Origin: JAIOSM01 sp023143455
GTDB lineage: Bacteria > Desulfobacterota > Desulfobacteria > Desulfobacterales > Desulfobacteraceae
Direction: 5' to 3'
Assembly: GCA_030632885.1 (NCBI GenBank)
Contig: DAOVTW010000030.1
Span: 1 to 38,601, forward strand
DNA: 38,601 nt
The notes under the pieces: model-generated
What the model saw: only the letters and a program-made list of their open reading frames with translations
What the model was told of the DNA's origin: nothing
Databases searched by the model: none
Part shown: positions 7,625-16,299 of the stretch, in pieces
Layout of the letters: every line of letters begins with the position of its first letter
Numbering within the stretch: position 1 is the stretch's first letter
Translations under genes and position numbers: made by a program

Positions 7625-9763
7625 CTATTTTACACCATTTGCCTTAAGAAGCTCCATGATCTCAGGAAAATCAAGTCCCAGGCGCTTTACAGTTTCAACA
7701 GTTGGGATTCCATTTTCTGTCCAGCCACGACGTAAGTAAACTGCATCAACAAGATTTACATACTGAGCCTCCCGATTTTCCCGGAGAATTTTGACTTTTT
7801 GTTCAGTATCCATACCTGAAACATCAGTTTTGTATTTCTTTGTAAGCTCAGTGTCATAACGGTCTTGACGGGATTCATATTCTTCAGGAGTTACAGGACC
7901 CATTGCACGATAGGGAATAGTATCATGTTCTCTTGTACCAAAACCCATTTTAAGGTTAAAAAGCCTTTGAAAATTATACACAACTTCACTCATGGCAACA
8001 AGGCCGTCTGCATCAACCTTTCGACCTGTCACTGCTGAAAAAAAATCAGCATACCATCCAACATGTTTTATTACCTTTGCAGGTTCTGGTTGATCTTTGT
8101 TATCTTCAGGAACAATATCATTCCATGGAAGCTTGCAAAGACCCACTAATGAAAACCATGTTCTAAACATTGGAAACCAGTGAAGCGCTTCAGCTTTGTC
8201 TTCAAAAGTTGGCATAAAATTGTGAACCATATCAAGAAAAATAAGCCATGCTTCATCATGCTGAGATCCTTTTAAAGCAAGTCCGTACCCACCTTGCTGA
8301 GCAAGGGATTCTTTTGTGATATATTCAGAAAATTCAAGACCTTTGGATTCCATCCCAATATCCTGTAACATCTTTGCATCTGATCCAAAATCTTTTGCAA
8401 AGAGTGCTTTCATCTTACGAATGCCTTGACCTACAATAACACCAAATCCTTTGCCTTTTGCCATTTGATGAAGAAGTTCAAGGGCTGCAACTCTGTTTCC
8501 AAAATATAATTCCATTCCACCGGTGTGCTCTTTGGTAATAAGGCCTCTTTCAAAGCATTCCATAACAAAGCCTATTGAAGTTCCAACAGAAATTGTATCA
8601 AGGCCATATGCATCACAATAAAAATTAATTTCAACAACTGTTGAAGGATCAAAAATTCCAAGGTTGGATCCACAACCTGCCGCTGTTTCGTATTCTGGTC
8701 CGTCTACAAATACCTTTTTACCCTTATATGGTCCTGAAACAGGAACAAAATCCTTAACACCATGGGCACAGGCAACAGCACATCCTTTCCAGCAACCATC
8801 AAATCCTTTATGAAAAGCTTTCTCAAAGTACTGCTCTCCAAGATTGTTTCCTTCAACGTGGGATCCATATTGAAAATTATTTACCGGCAGGCAATCATGA
8901 TCATTCATTATGGGAATAAGATGAGTTGTCCCCACCTTAGCCATTTTGTTCTGTTTGTCATCTAGTGCTACAATTTCTTTTGCATGGGTTTTTGTAACTT
9001 TTTTCAAATCCTCCATATGTGCAGGATTATTTGTCTTAAAAGTTACTGAATCCCATCTTGCAACAACAGCTTTTACTTTTTTATCAGCAAGTACAGTACC
9101 TATTCCACCACGACCTGCCTGTTTGTACCTAGTCATTTTTCTTCCAGTGTCATACCAGGTAAAATTAAGGCATCCAAACAAAGTATTTTTTGCGCCTGCT
9201 CCTGTTGAAACAACAGATATATTCACAGGCTTATCTTTATCAAAATAATTAGTTAGGTCTTGGGAAAGTTGATAAGAATCATCTGTAAGCCCTTTTGTTT
9301 CAAATATTTTAATTTCATTTTTAATACCATCAATGAGAATCACTACTTCTTCTTTAGCTTTCCCATTTATCTCAAGGACATCAAAACCTGCAAATTTTTT
9401 ATAAGGGCCAAAATAACCACCCACATTTGAATCAATTGGAATTGACGTAAGCGGTGAAATTGTTGTTACAATACTCTTCCCTCCGCCAGGATAACCAGGA
9501 GTACCTCCGAGAGGTCCTGGCGCGATACAAATTGAATTTTCAGGATCATTCCATTTGGTATCAGATGTAACTGAATTCCAGAGCATCCACAAATCGTAGC
9601 CCTTACCACCAATAAATTTTTCTTTTACTTTAGCTTCAATATCTCTTATATCAATATCTGATTTATCAAGATTAATATGAAGTGATTTATCAGAATATCC
9701 TTTGTTAATTTTTGATCTTTCATAGGAAATCGATTTAATCTCTTTCAAATTCAACTGTGTCAT
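7625..9763 (-). CDS. Aldehyde ferredoxin oxidoreductase (tungsten/molybdenum)
   Basis: The 712-residue enzyme belongs to the AOR family, which oxidises aldehydes to acids (or runs in reverse) with ferredoxin, using bis-tungstopterin and a [4Fe-4S] cluster. Visible signatures are the N-terminal FIGGKGYDLWML, the pterin-binding APGPLGGTPGYPGGGKS and QAGRGGIGTVLADKK, the cluster cysteines GCWKGCAVAC (about residues 324, 328, 332) and the late cysteine in LVGLCKLPWND. I chose ATG 9763 because AGGAG stands seven bases upstream; a longer frame to 9847 runs into the tail of the preceding decayed gene. The length is slightly above the usual 600-650. Substrate is unknown. The gene follows two pseudogenes in the same direction and may depend on their old promoter or on a local one. 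Confidence 0.9.
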   Translation of the reverse strand: MTQLNLKEIKSISYERSKINKGYSDKSLHINLDKSDIDIRDIEAKVKEKFIGGKGYDLWMLWNSVTSDTKWNDPENSICIAPGPLGGTPGYPGGGKSIVTTISPLTSIPIDSNVGGYFGPYKKFAGFDVLEINGKAKEEVVILIDGIKNEIKIFETKGLTDDSYQLSQDLTNYFDKDKPVNISVVSTGAGAKNTLFGCLNFTWYDTGRKMTRYKQAGRGGIGTVLADKKVKAVVARWDSVTFKTNNPAHMEDLKKVTKTHAKEIVALDDKQNKMAKVGTTHLIPIMNDHDCLPVNNFQYGSHVEGNNLGEQYFEKAFHKGFDGCWKGCAVACAHGVKDFVPVSGPYKGKKVFVDGPEYETAAGCGSNLGIFDPSTVVEINFYCDAYGLDTISVGTSIGFVMECFERGLITKEHTGGMELYFGNRVAALELLHQMAKGKGFGVIVGQGIRKMKALFAKDFGSDAKMLQDIGMESKGLEFSEYITKESLAQQGGYGLALKGSQHDEAWLIFLDMVHNFMPTFEDKAEALHWFPMFRTWFSLVGLCKLPWNDIVPEDNKDQPEPAKVIKHVGWYADFFSAVTGRKVDADGLVAMSEVVYNFQRLFNLKMGFGTREHDTIPYRAMGPVTPEEYESRQDRYDTELTKKYKTDVSGMDTEQKVKILRENREAQYVNLVDAVYLRRGWTENGIPTVETVKRLGLDFPEIMELLKANGVK

Positions 9764-9794
9764 TTTATACTCCTCTTTATTACTTGTTTTATAT

Positions 9795-10324
9795 TTATAA
9801 TCTGTGCTGAATAAAGTGATATGCTCGTGCCCCTGCTTCATAAGCAAGACCTCTCAATCCACGGGTAATAACACTTTTTTGTTTATATACAGGTAATGGT
9901 ATATTATCATGAGAATCATTGAGAAAATATTGAGCCATTAATTTGCCAAACAACGTTCCCTGACCTATTCCACGGCCATTAAAGCTTGTTACAGAAATAT
10001 TATTCTTACCAAAAATATGGAATCTTGGAACATGATTTTGAGTCATAGCAATCCTGCCAAACCATCCATATTCTAAATTATACTCTGGGTGGGCATCATT
10101 TATTTGAGGGAACACTTTATTAATAGTTCTTTTAGCCCAATTTTTATGAAGCTCATGACCTAATCTATCAACACTCCCAACGCTTCCTACAATAAGACGA
10201 CCAGCCGCATCAAGTCGATAAGAAGAAAGAATTAGGTTTGTATCCCATGCACCATGACCCTCAGGAAGAATAGTTTTTTTAATTTTTTCAGGCAAGGGTT
10301 TAGTTGCAAATTGAAAAAAATTAA
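9795..10324 (-). pseudogene. C-terminal remnant of an FAD-dependent (DAO-type) oxidoreductase
   Basis: What remains is about 175 residues of the C-terminal part of a D-amino-acid-oxidase-fold enzyme like gamma-glutamylputrescine oxidase. It begins FFQFATKPLPEKI, followed by ILPEGHGAWDTN and YRLDAAGRLIVGSVGS, with the final FAD-binding block TSFNGRGIGQGTLFGKLMA. The N-terminal Rossmann half with the dinucleotide motif is gone. In its place, directly abutting, is the tail of an ABC ATPase. The frame is open, but without the FAD-binding half it cannot be an active flavoenzyme. It lies between livG-like debris and AOR, all in one direction. Confidence 0.8.
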
Positions 10325-10602
10325 AGGGTTAACATCATGATCAACACATACAATATGATCACACACACCCATCACAACCTTCATATCATGCTCCACAAGA
10401 AGAACATCAATTCCCAGTTCTGATATGCGTGATCGGAAGCTTTATAGACACCAGTGAGAACATTAAAAACTGTTGTTTTGCCAGCGCCATTAGGTCCAAT
10501 CAATCCAATAATTTTCCCCTACCCGATTGTAAAAATTAAATTCGACAAAGCATGGAGTCCACCAAATCTTACACTAATGTTTTTTAATTCTAATTGTGCC
10601 AT
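10325..10602 (-). pseudogene. Decayed LivG-like ABC transporter ATPase
   Basis: Read from ATG 10602, the frame gives MAQLELKNISVRFGGLHALS, then an in-frame TAG (10519-10521), then the Walker A region KIIGLIGPNGAGKTT and VFNVLTGVYKAS. Near 10445 the middle of the gene (Q-loop, signature motif, Walker B) is missing and the frame changes. The tail ISELGIDVLLVEHDMKVV, ending near VDHDVNP, is the H-loop region. This matches a branched-chain amino acid transporter ATPase with one nonsense mutation and one large internal deletion. No other liv genes are present in the window, so the transporter is lost here. Confidence 0.85.
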
Positions 10603-10635
10603 AAAAATTTAATACCTGTCTCTTTTATTAAAATA

Positions 10636-10661
10636 TTATCATTGCTATTCAGCAATGATAA
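10636..10661 (-). terminator. Intrinsic terminator overlapping the GntR gene stop
   Basis: On the minus strand TTATCATTGCT, loop GAAT, AGCAATGATAA form a perfect 11-bp stem followed by TATTTTAATAAAA. The left arm includes the last codons of the regulator gene. The hairpin would separate the regulator transcript from the decayed livG-oxidoreductase-AOR genes downstream. Confidence 0.65.
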
Positions 10662-11403
10662 CCTCTTTCTCTCTCATAACTGCAATAAAAGTATTTACAT
10701 GTTTTTTTGCAAGTTTAGATGCAAGGTGCCTATCTTTCTTTTTTATTGCCTGCACAAGTTGTTCTAAATCATTATAAATTGCGTCAATTGAGCTATCTGT
10801 AATCTCAAGATATTGATCAAAATATCTCTTTATATTATCGTAGACAACATCATCAACATATTTATAAAGAACATTGCCTGATATTCTTGCAATTTCCACA
10901 TGAAGCTTCTTATCTGTTTCAAGAAAATCCTCCCATGCTGAAACGCCAATATCTTTAAATTTTTTTAGTTTTTTAATTAGTTTTTCTAAAAAAACAATAT
11001 CCTTATCAGATGATTTTTCTGCTGCAAGGCTTGCAATTTGGCTTTCAATGCCAACACGGAACTCACCTATATCAATAACCGAAACCTTACCAAATCTAAT
11101 CAACAAAGCAAGAGTTTCTGTGAACTGCTCCATTCCAGCACTTTTTATAACAGCGCCTCCACCTGTACCAAGTTTTATTTCTAAAAGTCCTTTATACTCA
11201 AGCACACGCAAGGCTTCTCGCAATGTGCCTCTGCTTATATTAAAAGTTTCACATAATTCTCTTTCTGGTGGGAGCCTGTCTCCCTCTATAAGTCTACGTG
11301 AAAGGATTGCTTCCTGAATTTGGTCAACAACATCCTGAAATATCCTACTTTTTTTTGCTTTTTGGAAGCTAGGTTGAAAGCTATTATTAATTATTTCAGG
11401 CAT
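10645..11403 (-). CDS. GntR-family (FadR/FCD type) transcriptional regulator
   Basis: The protein has 252 residues from ATG 11403. The N-terminal winged helix is clear: VDQIQEAILSRRLIEGDRLP, then PERELCETFNISRGTLREAL and RVLEYKGLLEIKLGTGG. A helical FCD ligand-binding domain covers about residues 100-245, with the histidine of ETDKKLHVEIARISGN, a metal/ligand position in this family. I prefer ATG 11403 to the upstream TTG at 11472 because AAAGGA precedes it by about five bases and because the TTG lies inside the -35 box. The operator ATTGGT-CGA-ACCATT just downstream of the promoter suggests self-repression. The likely targets, the liv/oxidoreductase/AOR genes next to it, are partly dead. Confidence 0.88.
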   Translation of the reverse strand: MPEIINNSFQPSFQKAKKSRIFQDVVDQIQEAILSRRLIEGDRLPPERELCETFNISRGTLREALRVLEYKGLLEIKLGTGGGAVIKSAGMEQFTETLALLIRFGKVSVIDIGEFRVGIESQIASLAAEKSSDKDIVFLEKLIKKLKKFKDIGVSAWEDFLETDKKLHVEIARISGNVLYKYVDDVVYDNIKRYFDQYLEITDSSIDAIYNDLEQLVQAIKKKDRHLASKLAKKHVNTFIAVMREKEVIIAE

Positions 11404-11430
11404 TAATTTCCTTTTTCTATCATTCTCTGA

Positions 11431-11472
11431 ATTGGTCGAACCATTGTTATGGTATAATGTTTCGTTTGTCAA
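11431..11472 (-). promoter_or_regulatory. Promoter and GntR-type operator of the regulator gene
   Basis: On the minus strand a consensus -35 TTGACA (11472-11467) is followed after 17 bases by TAACAA (11449-11444). Immediately downstream, overlapping the -10 by two bases, stands ATTGGT-CGA-ACCATT (11431-11445 on the plus strand). This matches the TGGT-N3-ACCA half-site pattern known for FadR/PdhR/LldR-type GntR operators. The position fits steric repression of its own gene. Confidence 0.65.
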
Positions 11473-11592
11473 TAAAATATTTATTTTTTTTAAATTAGTG
11501 TGTGATATGCAAAAAAGCTTGACTTTCCACTGGTTTATAGCTTATTTTTTAGGTTGATTGAAATTAATCAATTATAATTGTATGGAGAAAAT

Positions 11593-11892
11593 TTGTTTGC
11601 TATAGGATATTTTTTAAAAGCAGTTGCACATGTCTTAGACTATGCCTTAACCATATATATGTGGATAGTTATTGCTAAAGTTGTCCTTTCATGGGTAAAT
11701 CCTGACCCTTACAACCCCATTGTAAGAATTATTAATAGTGCTACTGACCCATTATTTTACCAAATAAGAAAACGGATTCCAGTCAATCTCGGAATGCTTG
11801 ATATTTCACCTATTATTGTCTTTTTAGCTATTTATTTTATTCAGATATTTGTAGTAAGCAGTTTATTTCATTTAGCTAGGACTTTTGTTTAA
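11593..11892 (+). CDS. YggT-family membrane protein
   Basis: This is a small integral membrane protein (99 residues from TTG 11593) with two to three hydrophobic segments and the family motif KVVLSWVNPDPYNPIVRIIN, followed by ATDPLFYQIRKRIP. I chose TTG 11593 because GGAG (11584-11587) precedes it by five bases; a frame from TTG 11578 has no such site. YggT proteins have been linked to osmotic tolerance and, next to divIVA, to division and septum placement. The DivIVA gene follows after 21 bases. Confidence 0.85.
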   Translation: MFAIGYFLKAVAHVLDYALTIYMWIVIAKVVLSWVNPDPYNPIVRIINSATDPLFYQIRKRIPVNLGMLDISPIIVFLAIYFIQIFVVSSLFHLARTFV

Positions 11893-11913
11893 CTTTAATA
11901 AAATGAGGATGAC

Positions 11914-12414
11914 ATGGGTATTACACCAACCGTAGTAAGGCAAAAAGAATTTTCAACCAAATTCAGAGGCTTTGACGTTCAGGAAATCGACTCTTTTCTT
12001 GAAGAAGTTGCAAAAGAAATTGAAGATTTAAATAATAAAGTTGAAAGGATCGTGTTAGAAAAAGAGAGAGGAGACCTTGAAAATCAGGGATACAGGGAGC
12101 GAGAAGATACCATGAAAAAATCCATACTCCAATCTCAAAAAGTTCTTGATCAAATGAAAGAAAATGCAGAAAAATCTTCCCAGAATATTGTTGCCGGAGC
12201 AGAGGTCCGAGCTGAAAAAATTCTTTCAAGAGCCCATAACAGGCTTTCACAATTACACAATGATATAAACGAACTAAAAAGACAGCGAATACAGCTCGAA
12301 ATGCAGATAGGTTCTATCCTTGAATCCCACTCAAAAATGCTTGAAATTACTAAAGATGAAAATAAAGCTGCCGATGAAACAGATTCAACATTAAAATTTT
12401 TAAACCATGGTTAG
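11914..12414 (+). CDS. DivIVA domain-containing protein
   Basis: The 166-residue protein opens with the membrane-binding DivIVA motif (TPTVVRQKEFSTKFRGFDVQ, then EIDSFLEEVAKEIEDL) and continues as charged coiled coil to the end. DivIVA proteins sense negative membrane curvature and recruit partners at poles and septa. Location directly behind YggT and ahead of two PilT-type motors suggests a polar organising role for the motility machinery, which is inference. Confidence 0.88.
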   Translation: MGITPTVVRQKEFSTKFRGFDVQEIDSFLEEVAKEIEDLNNKVERIVLEKERGDLENQGYREREDTMKKSILQSQKVLDQMKENAEKSSQNIVAGAEVRAEKILSRAHNRLSQLHNDINELKRQRIQLEMQIGSILESHSKMLEITKDENKAADETDSTLKFLNHG

Positions 12415-12473
12415 ATTGAGATCGATGAAAACAAGTTTCTGTCGAGAAATAGTTATAATGGGAGTAAGAATAA

Positions 12474-13556
12474 ATGGCTGAAATTGATGCTTTTTTTAAA
12501 TTAATGAATGACAAAGGTGCTTCTGACCTTCACCTTTCATCAGGCGAACAACCTGCATTAAGAATTGATGGTGACATTGAACGAATAAAGTATCAAAAAC
12601 TTTCCAGCGATATCCTAAGAAAACTTCTATATGAGATTACTCCTGAAGAAAAAATAAAAATTTTTGAAGAAACAGGAGATGTTGACTTTGGATATGAAAT
12701 TCCTGGTCTTGCACGTTACAGAGCAAATTATTTTATGCAAAAAGATGGCGTTAACGCGGTATTCCGTGAAATTCCAAGCAAAATTCAATCTGCCGAATCT
12801 CTCGGACTTCCTCCTGTAATCAACAAACTTGCAACCCTGCCAAGAGGGCTGGTCCTGGTAACAGGACCTACAGGCAGTGGAAAATCAACAACTCTTGCTG
12901 CAATTTTAGATCAGGCAAACAGGCTTAGAAAAGATCATATCATTACTATCGAAGATCCCATAGAGTTTGTCCATATAAGTAAAAACTGTATTGTCAATCA
13001 CCGTGAGGTCAGCGTGCACACAAAAACCTTTACTGCAGCTTTGAGGGGTGCTTTGCGTGAAGACCCTGATATTCTCCTAGTAGGTGAGCTAAGAGACCTT
13101 GAAACAGTATCTCTTGCCATAGAAGCCGCTAATACTGGTCATCTTGTATTCAGCACTCTTCATACTTCAAGTACTGTAAAAACTATTGACCGTATTGTTG
13201 AAATATTTCCTGCCCATGAGCAGGCACAGATACGCTCTTCCCTTGCTGATAGCCTCAGGGCAGTTGTTGGTCAAACCCTTTTTAAACGACAACATCAAGC
13301 AGGAAGATGTGTTGCCTTAGAAATACTAATTGCAACTCCAGGGGTTCGAAATCTGATAAGAGAAAATAAAAGCCATCAGATTCCTTCAATGATTCAAACC
13401 GGTAAGATGTATGGAATGCAGCTAATGGATGAGTCTATAATGGGTCTTCTTAAAAAGAAATGGATAAGTGCTGAGGAAGCTTACGAAAAATGTTTTAACA
13501 AGGAGCAATTCAGGCCTTTTCTAAAAACACCACCTGCTGATTTCACAGAATTATAG
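12474..13556 (+). CDS. pilT: Type IV pilus retraction ATPase PilT
   Basis: The 360-residue hexameric secretion ATPase powers pilus retraction. It begins with the PilT-type N-terminus (KGASDLHLSSGEQPALRIDG). Walker A is GPTGSGKST (131-139), the Asp box is ITIEDPIEFVH, Walker B is DILLVGELRDLETV and the His box is HLVFSTLHTSS. The length matches the family. One difference from typical PilT is the C-terminal end, where the canonical AIRNLIRE block is GVRNLIREN and is retained. It shares orientation and close spacing with a second PilT-like gene. Confidence 0.92.
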   Translation: MAEIDAFFKLMNDKGASDLHLSSGEQPALRIDGDIERIKYQKLSSDILRKLLYEITPEEKIKIFEETGDVDFGYEIPGLARYRANYFMQKDGVNAVFREIPSKIQSAESLGLPPVINKLATLPRGLVLVTGPTGSGKSTTLAAILDQANRLRKDHIITIEDPIEFVHISKNCIVNHREVSVHTKTFTAALRGALREDPDILLVGELRDLETVSLAIEAANTGHLVFSTLHTSSTVKTIDRIVEIFPAHEQAQIRSSLADSLRAVVGQTLFKRQHQAGRCVALEILIATPGVRNLIRENKSHQIPSMIQTGKMYGMQLMDESIMGLLKKKWISAEEAYEKCFNKEQFRPFLKTPPADFTEL

Positions 13557-13594
13557 TCATACTAAAATTTAAGCACAAGGATAATTAAAAGACT

Positions 13595-14761
13595 ATGCGA
13601 AGAAAAGAAATTGATTATATACTCCTGAAAATGCTTGAATCTAAAAAAAGCCTGTCTGATCTAAATTTTACTCCTGGAAAACCCATTCAAGTCGAAAGTG
13701 ATGGTGAGCTTATTCCGGTTAGAATGGAGCCAAATTTTGGTAAGCTTACAGCTTTTCAAACTGAAATCATTGCTTTAAACCTTATCAATAACAACAGAGA
13801 ACTAACAGAGACATTATTAAAACGGGGGTCCTGCGATTTTAGTTATCAACTGAAAGACCGGGTTCGTTTTAGAGTAAATGTCTTTTCAAGGTCAAGCAAA
13901 TATTCCATTGCCATGAGAAAACTTGAAACAAAAATCCCTACCATTAAAGAACTTAACCTGCCAGAGGTGTTCTACCAGATGGCAGAAGAAAAAAATGGTC
14001 TTTTGTTTGTAACCGGTGCTACAGGAGTTGGTAAATCAACATCCCTTGCAGCTCTTTTGAATCAGATCAATGCGACTAAAGCATATCATGTAATAACATT
14101 GGAAGACCCAATAGAATTTCAACATTCTCAAAAAAAATCAACCTTTAACCAGCGTGAGCTTGCAACAGATTTTGATACTTTTGAAAGTGGTTTAAGGGCT
14201 GCCATGAGACAAGCTCCAAAAGTTATACTCGTAGGTGAGATGCGTGATCGCGAAACCATAAATATTGGACTTGCTGCGGCTGAAACAGGTCACCTTGTTG
14301 TAACCACGCTCCATACAGCAGATGCTGGGCAAACAATTAACCGTATACTTGGCATGTTTTCAACTGAAGAAGAAAAGCTTATCAGAGTTCGTCTTGCAGA
14401 TTCACTAAAATGGGTTGTCTCTCAAAAGTTACTGCCCAAAACAGGTGGTGGCAGAATCGCAGCCTTTGAAGTAATGTGTACTAGCTTGCGAGTTAAGGAT
14501 TCAATCCTGCATGGTGAAAAAGAAGGAAGTTCATTTGCTGAAATTATCAAGCAAGGTAGCGCAAGAAGCATGGTAAGTTTTGATGAATATATCATAAAAT
14601 TGTATGAAACAGGAATGATTGAAGAAAACACTGCAAATGCATATGCCTCACGTAAAGATATTGTTGGCAGAGGTATTGACACCATTAAAAGCTCCCGTGG
14701 CGAGGCAACCTCAGAAATAGAATCCCTTGAATTAGATCGCGGGTATAGAAGGAGCACTTAA
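13595..14761 (+). CDS. PilT/PilU-like ATPase, second copy
   Basis: The 388-residue paralogue of the upstream gene has Walker A GATGVGKST (141-149), Asp box ITLEDPIEFQH, Walker B KVILVGEMRDRETI and His box HLVVTTLHTADA. The N-terminal domain is divergent: the usual SDLH motif is replaced by SDLNFTPGKP. A C-terminal extension of about 30 residues is present. These traits fit a PilU-type accessory retraction ATPase, which works with PilT. It begins 38 bases after pilT and ends two bases before the next gene, so all belong to one transcript. Confidence 0.82.
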   Translation: MRRKEIDYILLKMLESKKSLSDLNFTPGKPIQVESDGELIPVRMEPNFGKLTAFQTEIIALNLINNNRELTETLLKRGSCDFSYQLKDRVRFRVNVFSRSSKYSIAMRKLETKIPTIKELNLPEVFYQMAEEKNGLLFVTGATGVGKSTSLAALLNQINATKAYHVITLEDPIEFQHSQKKSTFNQRELATDFDTFESGLRAAMRQAPKVILVGEMRDRETINIGLAAAETGHLVVTTLHTADAGQTINRILGMFSTEEEKLIRVRLADSLKWVVSQKLLPKTGGGRIAAFEVMCTSLRVKDSILHGEKEGSSFAEIIKQGSARSMVSFDEYIIKLYETGMIEENTANAYASRKDIVGRGIDTIKSSRGEATSEIESLELDRGYRRST

Positions 14762-14763
14762 TC

Positions 14764-15381
14764 ATGAAAATTATATGCATAGCCTGTCAGGCAAAATTTA
14801 ATATAGCAGATGAAAAAATTCCAAAGGGTAAAAATGCTTTTATCCGTTGTCCAAAATGCCAGGACAAAGTAAAAATCCCTGTTTTTAAAAAAGAAGACCG
14901 CGCCGGTGCAACTGCCATTCCTGATATTTTTGCAGCTTCATTTATGTCTGATGTAGAAAAAAAAGCTCTAGTATGTATTGACAATGATTCTTATAGAGAG
15001 ATTATATTCAGAGGACTTACAAAAAATGAATACCAGGCGAATGCTGCCGAAAACTCAATCTTTGCACTGGAATTTCTTGAGATTCAACAATACAATACAA
15101 TAGTTATTGATGAAGATTTTGAGAACGGGGTTGGCAAGGACAAGATCATGGTCGAACTTGATAGAATGGACATGTCCTTTAGAAGAGATATTTGTATAAT
15201 CCTGTTAAGTAAACTCATAAGAACAGGAGATAATATGAACACGCTGCATTCAAGTGTTAACAAGGTTGTAAATTATAAAGATATTAATATATTTGATAAT
15301 TTTTTCCAGAGTGCTATTAAAGAGCACAAGCAATTTTATTCAGTATATAATATGGCAATGCGGATAATTGGTAAAATATAA
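14764..15381 (+). CDS. Zinc-ribbon protein with degenerate receiver-like domain
   Basis: The 205-residue protein starts with an MJ0042-type zinc ribbon (CIAC, C5 and C8; CPKC, C29 and C32). From about residue 65 a receiver-like alpha/beta fold follows (ALVCIDNDSYREIIFRGL, later TIVIDEDFENG and ICIILLSKLIRTG). The acidic pocket of a true response regulator is only partly kept, so phosphorylation is doubtful. Zinc ribbons of this type appear in Myxococcota/deltaproteobacterial regulators and gliding-motility proteins. It starts two bases after the PilU-like gene and is probably a partner or regulator of the retraction motors; this is inference. Confidence 0.6.
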   Translation: MKIICIACQAKFNIADEKIPKGKNAFIRCPKCQDKVKIPVFKKEDRAGATAIPDIFAASFMSDVEKKALVCIDNDSYREIIFRGLTKNEYQANAAENSIFALEFLEIQQYNTIVIDEDFENGVGKDKIMVELDRMDMSFRRDICIILLSKLIRTGDNMNTLHSSVNKVVNYKDINIFDNFFQSAIKEHKQFYSVYNMAMRIIGKI

Positions 15382-16201
15382 CACTTCCTTTTTGTTTACC
15401 AAAAAAAAATTTGACTCCCTAAAAATAGAAACTCAACATAAATGGGTTATCAAATGGCTATCTGCTATTTATCAGCAGCTTATTACAAACAGAATAAACT
15501 CAGAAAGTATCTTTTTATTTGCATCAGACTATGACAGGGTATTAGAATGGATGAAAATACCCGTTAAAGAAAAGCCTGAAGGTCATGAAATTAGGGCATG
15601 GGTTGAGTTCGTATCAGATGCAATACATTTCCATAGAACCAAGGCAGGCATCTATCCAAAAGACCATGCTCTTTTAGATAATGCCTTAATAAACGTTCTA
15701 AACAATGATCTATCAAAAAAAAAGATAACAACCTTAGATTATCATATTGCAATAGACAGATTCAGAAGTCTTTTCAATGTTGGTGCAATCTTTCGAAGTT
15801 GTGATGCAGCAGGTTTTAGATCTATAATACTTGGGAACACTCCGGGTCATGAAAACTCTTCAGTGCAAAAAACTTCAATGGGCGCATCTTCCTGGGTCCA
15901 TTCAGAAAAAACAGATGATTTATCTTCCACATTAATGGATAAAAAAAACAATGGTTACATGATTGTTGGTGTTGAAACCATAGAAACTTCTGAAAACTAT
16001 ACTTCTTTTAACTGGCCTCAAAAAGCAGTTATAGTTCTTGGGAATGAAGAATATGGTATTTCAAAACATGTATTAAGAATTTGTGACAAATTTGTACACA
16101 TTCCAATGTTTGGTAAAAAAAATTCACTTAATGTTGTAAATGCAGCTTCAGTAATAATGTTTCATATTGCCCAAACGCTGACTGAAAAATACAAAGCATA
16201 G
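15368..16201 (+). CDS. SpoU/TrmH-family RNA 2'-O-methyltransferase
   Basis: The 277-residue protein has a unique N-terminal half of about 125 residues and a C-terminal SPOUT domain. The three SpoU motifs are visible: FNVGAIFRSCDAAGF (motif 1, N and R catalytic), AVIVLGNEEYGIS (motif 2) and HIPMFGKKNSLNVVNAASV (motif 3). The start is a TTG that overlaps the previous stop by 14 bases; the frame has no ATG in a better place. The target (tRNA G18 or an rRNA ribose) cannot be told from sequence. Confidence 0.82.
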   Translation: MVKYNTSFLFTKKKFDSLKIETQHKWVIKWLSAIYQQLITNRINSESIFLFASDYDRVLEWMKIPVKEKPEGHEIRAWVEFVSDAIHFHRTKAGIYPKDHALLDNALINVLNNDLSKKKITTLDYHIAIDRFRSLFNVGAIFRSCDAAGFRSIILGNTPGHENSSVQKTSMGASSWVHSEKTDDLSSTLMDKKNNGYMIVGVETIETSENYTSFNWPQKAVIVLGNEEYGISKHVLRICDKFVHIPMFGKKNSLNVVNAASVIMFHIAQTLTEKYKA

Positions 16202-16299
16202 GAAAAAGTAAAATAAAAATAATCCAATCATATCTTAGAAAACTTATTGAGATAAATAACCTGGACATTACTATCTCTGATAAAAAAAATAGCGAATGG

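Noticed and set aside
9764..9847. Longer AOR reading frame starting at 9847
   Set aside because: AGGAG stands seven bases before ATG 9763 and the family N-terminus begins there; the extension overlaps the end of the preceding pseudogene.
11404..11472. Regulator start at TTG 11472
   Set aside because: The TTG is part of the -35 box of a good promoter, and ATG 11403 has its own ribosome site.
11510..11592. Promoter of the YggT operon (TTGACT near 11520 or TATAAT near 11570)
   Set aside because: Neither candidate has a partner box at acceptable spacing with good matches, so I did not annotate a promoter there.
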